Of a stretch of 8,255 nucleotides of DNA, positions 5,994 through 8,255 are shown one piece after another. The translations under genes and the position numbers were made by a program. Numbering within the stretch: position 1 is the first letter of the stretch; the number at the start of each line of letters is the position of its first letter. This stretch comes from Flavobacteriaceae bacterium (GTDB lineage Bacteria; Bacteroidota; Bacteroidia; Flavobacteriales; Flavobacteriaceae), in assembly GCA_013042825.1 (NCBI GenBank), contig JABDPL010000247.1, positions 1-8,255 on the forward strand, in the 5' to 3' direction. Under the pieces are notes generated by a model, which did not search any database, had not been told where the DNA came from, and saw nothing but the letters and a program-made list of their open reading frames with translations.

Positions 5994-7694
5994 CTAATTC
6001 GATTTTATGTTGATTCCTGTTGAATCGATTGTGACCTGAACTTCATCTTCCTTGATCTCCAATCCGTCCGCGTCATATTTGATCTTTGATTCACCATCCT
6101 TGATATCTACCTTGAACCGTCTGTCGTCAGGACAATCCAGGCAGATAACATCGTCATCGATAACCCGCAGATAGTGTTCCTCAAATCCGTTGTCCAGAAT
6201 ATCGCGATAATAAGACGTATTCCTGTGGAAGGAGTATGTATTGCCATCGGCATATACAATACTTCCTTCAGGAAGATACACGGTCACCTCAAGTTCCTGG
6301 TCTCTGAATTTATTCTCGGCATTCGTGGTGAAATAACCATCGAGCATCAGTTCATTATCTGCCAGAGCAAAATTATACTGTATCTCTCCGGCGCGTTCTC
6401 TTGCATTGCCGTAGCTGCTTCCCCTGGCATTTTTCTCGACGTTTATATAGCCTGTGGAATCCTTCGTAGACCTAAATATGAGTCTGACATTCGAAGAGTA
6501 TATCAGGCGCTCGCCGGATTCATCCTCAACGACATCGAGATCATAGTCCCGGTCAAGTCCGCGCGAGTCATCATCATTTCCCACCATTCGCACCCTGAGG
6601 GTATCATCAGCCATTATATTTAAACTTGTCTTATCGGTAACACTGGCCTCCCGCGAGAACTCCTGAACCTCTTTGGCTGCAAATGCTGCGAGGGTAATTA
6701 TAGAGGCTAACCAGATGCCAAGCAGGGCAATGTTAATACCTTTATTCAGTGGTTTTACATTATTGATCAGAATCTTCAAACCTAAGATGAAAACATAGAA
6801 GAACGGTATTCCAACAGCGAACAACACCACTAGTGAGACCAACCATATGGGCAGTGTTGATGAATACACCGCATCTGCAAAATCGATTCCTGGGAAGTGG
6901 AATATATCAGCCACGCCAGCCGTAAGCAAACTTATGATCAGTGCGATCAGTGTCGTTGCACCAACGATTATCAGAATGATTCCTATGAATTTTGCGATCA
7001 CCTTGAAGAAAAATAGGATCACATTTCCAAGGGCCTCGAAAAATGAACGCGAGGTTGATTTGACCCGGTCTCCGCTTGGGAGTCTTTTGACCGCATCATC
7101 GACGCTGTCCTTAACATTACCAAACCCTTCTTTTACTTTTTCTTCTATATTGGTAATGTTAACAGGCTTTCCCGTCATTGCGAGTTTATCTGAAGTGGTC
7201 TCTGCCACAGGCATGAGTATCCACAACAGTATATAAAGCAATATGCCGGTTCCGGCTCCGAAGAACAACACTATCCAGGCTAACCTGATCCATAAGGCAT
7301 CGATTCCGAAGTAGTGTGCCAATCCGGCTGAAACACCGCCGATATAGGCATTATCCTTGTCTCGGAATAATTTACGCCCGCTGCTAGTTGTTTTATATTG
7401 AGTTTTAGGCTCATCATCGAAGATCTCCTCGTCAACCATATAGTCTTCCGGCTGACCCATAATGGTTATTACCTCGTCCACTTCTTTTACTGAAACGACC
7501 TGTTTATCATTTTGTACGCGCTCATTAAAAAGTTCGGCTATGCGGGCCTCGATATCGGAAATGATCTCATTTCTGCCCTGAGAATCTGTAAATGAACGTT
7601 TGATAGCGTCAAGATAACGTTGTAACTTTAAGTATGCATCTTCATCGATATGGAAGAAAATACCTGCTAGATTTATGTTGACTGTTTTATTCAT
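5994..7694 (-). CDS. Multi-span PspC-domain membrane protein
   Basis: This is a 566-residue inner-membrane protein. Residues 1-95 form a soluble, mostly helical N-terminal region typical of Bacteroidota PspC proteins (NINLAGIFFHI, then an acidic helix). The PspC domain spans about 106-164: KLFRDKDNAYIGGVSAGLAHYFGID leads into a hydrophobic helix (139-162), here split as KLFRDKD (108-114) and IGGVSAGLAHYFGID (118-132). More membrane segments lie at about 222-260 (one or two), 282-310 and 319-341. The remaining 220 residues are beta-rich and acidic, with a CLDC motif (518-521), and are probably extracytoplasmic. PspC in enterobacteria is the membrane partner of the phage-shock response, but no pspA, pspB or pspF is here, so stress sensing is only inferred. 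Its ATG overlaps the padR stop (ATGA, 7691-7694), implying translational coupling and one operon. At 566 residues it is far longer than enterobacterial PspC. Confidence 0.9.
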   Translation of the reverse strand: MNKTVNINLAGIFFHIDEDAYLKLQRYLDAIKRSFTDSQGRNEIISDIEARIAELFNERVQNDKQVVSVKEVDEVITIMGQPEDYMVDEEIFDDEPKTQYKTTSSGRKLFRDKDNAYIGGVSAGLAHYFGIDALWIRLAWIVLFFGAGTGILLYILLWILMPVAETTSDKLAMTGKPVNITNIEEKVKEGFGNVKDSVDDAVKRLPSGDRVKSTSRSFFEALGNVILFFFKVIAKFIGIILIIVGATTLIALIISLLTAGVADIFHFPGIDFADAVYSSTLPIWLVSLVVLFAVGIPFFYVFILGLKILINNVKPLNKGINIALLGIWLASIITLAAFAAKEVQEFSREASVTDKTSLNIMADDTLRVRMVGNDDDSRGLDRDYDLDVVEDESGERLIYSSNVRLIFRSTKDSTGYINVEKNARGSSYGNARERAGEIQYNFALADNELMLDGYFTTNAENKFRDQELEVTVYLPEGSIVYADGNTYSFHRNTSYYRDILDNGFEEHYLRVIDDDVICLDCPDDRRFKVDIKDGESKIKYDADGLEIKEDEVQVTIDSTGINIKSN

Positions 7695-8032
7695 TTTTGA
7701 CTTGTTTTTTGACTTGTTACTAGGTTAACTGCATTTTGTAGTTCGCTCCAAGTTGTATTCAACTCTTTTAAAAATAATTTACCGGTTTCAGTTAACCCAT
7801 AATATTTCCTTGGAGGTCCTGAGGTGGATTCTTCCCAACGATAGTTCAGTAATCCCGCATTTTTCAAACGCGTGAGCAAAGGATAAATCGTACCTTCTAC
7901 CACGAGCATCTTGGCATCCTTAAGGGTGCTTAAGATCTCCGCAACATAAGCATCGTCATCTTTCAAGACTGAAAGTATGCAGTACTCCAGTACACCTTTA
8001 CGCATTTGTGCTTTTGTATTCTCTATTTTCAT
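7691..8032 (-). CDS. PadR-family transcriptional regulator
   Basis: This is a 113-residue winged-helix DNA-binding protein, the size of the short (PadR-s2-like) subgroup with a brief C-terminal dimerisation helix. Family signatures are RKGVLEYCILSVL (11-23, helix 1), the recognition-helix and strand segment VVEGTIYPLLTRLKNAGLL (44-62), and the wing with SGPPRKYYGLTETG (71-84). Such proteins usually repress nearby membrane-protein genes and their own gene, releasing DNA on binding a ligand or stress signal. The first gene it would control is the pspC-like one, which it overlaps by 4 bp. The C-terminus carries a duplicated TSQK from a tandem 12-bp repeat. The ATG at 8032 places the conserved first helix at the usual distance from the N-terminus. 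Repression of this operon is inferred from context; the ligand is unknown. Confidence 0.93.
   Translation of the reverse strand: MKIENTKAQMRKGVLEYCILSVLKDDDAYVAEILSTLKDAKMLVVEGTIYPLLTRLKNAGLLNYRWEESTSGPPRKYYGLTETGKLFLKELNTTWSELQNAVNLVTSQKTSQK
7694..7717 (-). repeat. Perfect 12-bp tandem duplication at the padR 3' end
   Basis: The unit ACAAGTCAAAAA (minus strand) occurs twice head to tail. It encodes a doubled TSQK at the very end of PadR, and its final A is the first base of the pspC-like start codon. The repeat therefore also forms the translation-initiation region of the downstream gene. Confidence 0.9.
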
Positions 8033-8041
8033 GTGTTCGAG

Positions 8042-8087
8042 TTTATATAATTTCTAAAAGTCACATGCAATTTTAAAATGTCATATG
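8042..8087 (-). promoter_or_regulatory. Candidate padR promoter and PadR operator
   Basis: On the plus strand two near-identical octamers, GTCACATG (8060-8067) and GTCATATG (8080-8087), lie 20 bp apart, two helical turns, and differ by one base. Between them, on the minus strand, is a TTG (8068-8070). Eighteen bases downstream lies TATATAAA (8042-8049), a possible but non-consensus -7 box. The same segment includes ACAT-N11-ATGT, reminiscent of the ATGT/ACAT half-sites of known PadR operators. Overlap of operator and promoter would fit autorepression. This is a pattern-based proposal. Confidence 0.4.
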
Positions 8088-8123
8088 GATTAGAATTTAG
8101 GTTCATAATAACTGTTCGTTTTT

Positions 8124-8151
8124 TGATTGATCTGATCGATGATTGATTGAT
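8124..8151 (+). repeat. TGAT/CGAT repeat tract after the DUF4870 gene
   Basis: Two TGAT units, then CTGAT, CGAT, and a further run of overlapping TGAT units. It is read as ATCA repeats on the transcribed minus strand and starts three bases past the DUF4870 stop. It resembles the tract at 5109-5142. Confidence 0.75.
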
Positions 8152-8154
8152 GAA

Positions 8155-8255
8155 TTATTTTAAAAAATTGATGGTTATGGGATATTTATACAGCTCACCC
8201 TGATTGGCTTTTGATGTCGCGATAATTATGAAAACGATCTCCAGGACGATAGCAG
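8155..8255 (-). CDS. C-terminus of a DUF4870 membrane protein (5' part outside window)
   Basis: On the minus strand the edge of the window encodes 32 residues and a TAA stop. They comprise a hydrophobic stretch (AIVLEIVFIIIAT), then SKANQGELYKYPITINFLK. The pattern of a final membrane helix, then A-N-x-G-E-x-Y-x-Y-P-x-T-I and a stop, is the usual ending of DUF4870 (Tic20-like) small membrane proteins. These commonly sit beside PadR and PspC genes in Bacteroidota. The gene is cut by the window, so its start and length are unknown. It lies 122 bp upstream of padR on the same strand and may belong to the same transcript. No terminator was seen between them. The fragment is short, so the assignment rests on the terminal motif and context. 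Confidence 0.7.
   Translation of the reverse strand, partial: AIVLEIVFIIIATSKANQGELYKYPITINFLK

Noticed and set aside
6174..6623. 149-codon plus-strand ORF
   Set aside because: It is antisense to the C-terminal domain of the pspC-like gene, with no recognisable motif, so it is a shadow frame.

Overview
The window looks like chromosomal DNA of a member of the Bacteroidota, most likely a flavobacterium. Three things point there: promoter -7 boxes of the TAnnTTTG type, the near absence of Shine-Dalgarno sequences before clear start codons, and a gene set (head-GIN/DUF2807 proteins next to PspC, PadR and DUF4870 proteins) that is typical of that phylum. This is an inference; no genus is claimed. 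No rRNA, tRNA, CRISPR array or insertion sequence was seen.

Left part (1-2498): the end of a [NiFe]-hydrogenase maturation cluster. The C-terminal two thirds of hypD and a complete hypE lie on the + strand. They make and insert the Fe(CN)2CO group of the hydrogenase active site. Facing them, with its stop codon overlapping that of hypE, is a membrane permease of the NicO/UreH type with a histidine-rich loop. It is a plausible nickel supplier for the same enzyme.

Middle (2562-4156): a small lipoprotein of unknown function (- strand) and thioredoxin reductase trxB (+ strand) diverge from a 149-bp intergenic region. That region carries a good Bacteroidota-type promoter for trxB.

Right part (4163-8255): a minus-strand envelope-type gene group, read from right to left. 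It contains the tail of a DUF4870 membrane protein, a PadR-family repressor, a multi-span PspC-domain protein whose start overlaps the padR stop (ATGA), a head-GIN lipoprotein with six SGSD-type repeats, a strong intrinsic terminator, and a second exported head-GIN protein that may have its own promoter. PadR probably controls the group: two near-identical 8-bp sites flank a possible -33 element just upstream of it. The function of this module is unknown; an envelope-stress or surface role is the best guess.

ATCA/TGAT tetranucleotide repeats recur in three intergenic stretches of this right-hand group and nowhere else in the window. No known defence or mobile system is present. The least described material is the PadR-PspC-GIN module and its repeats.
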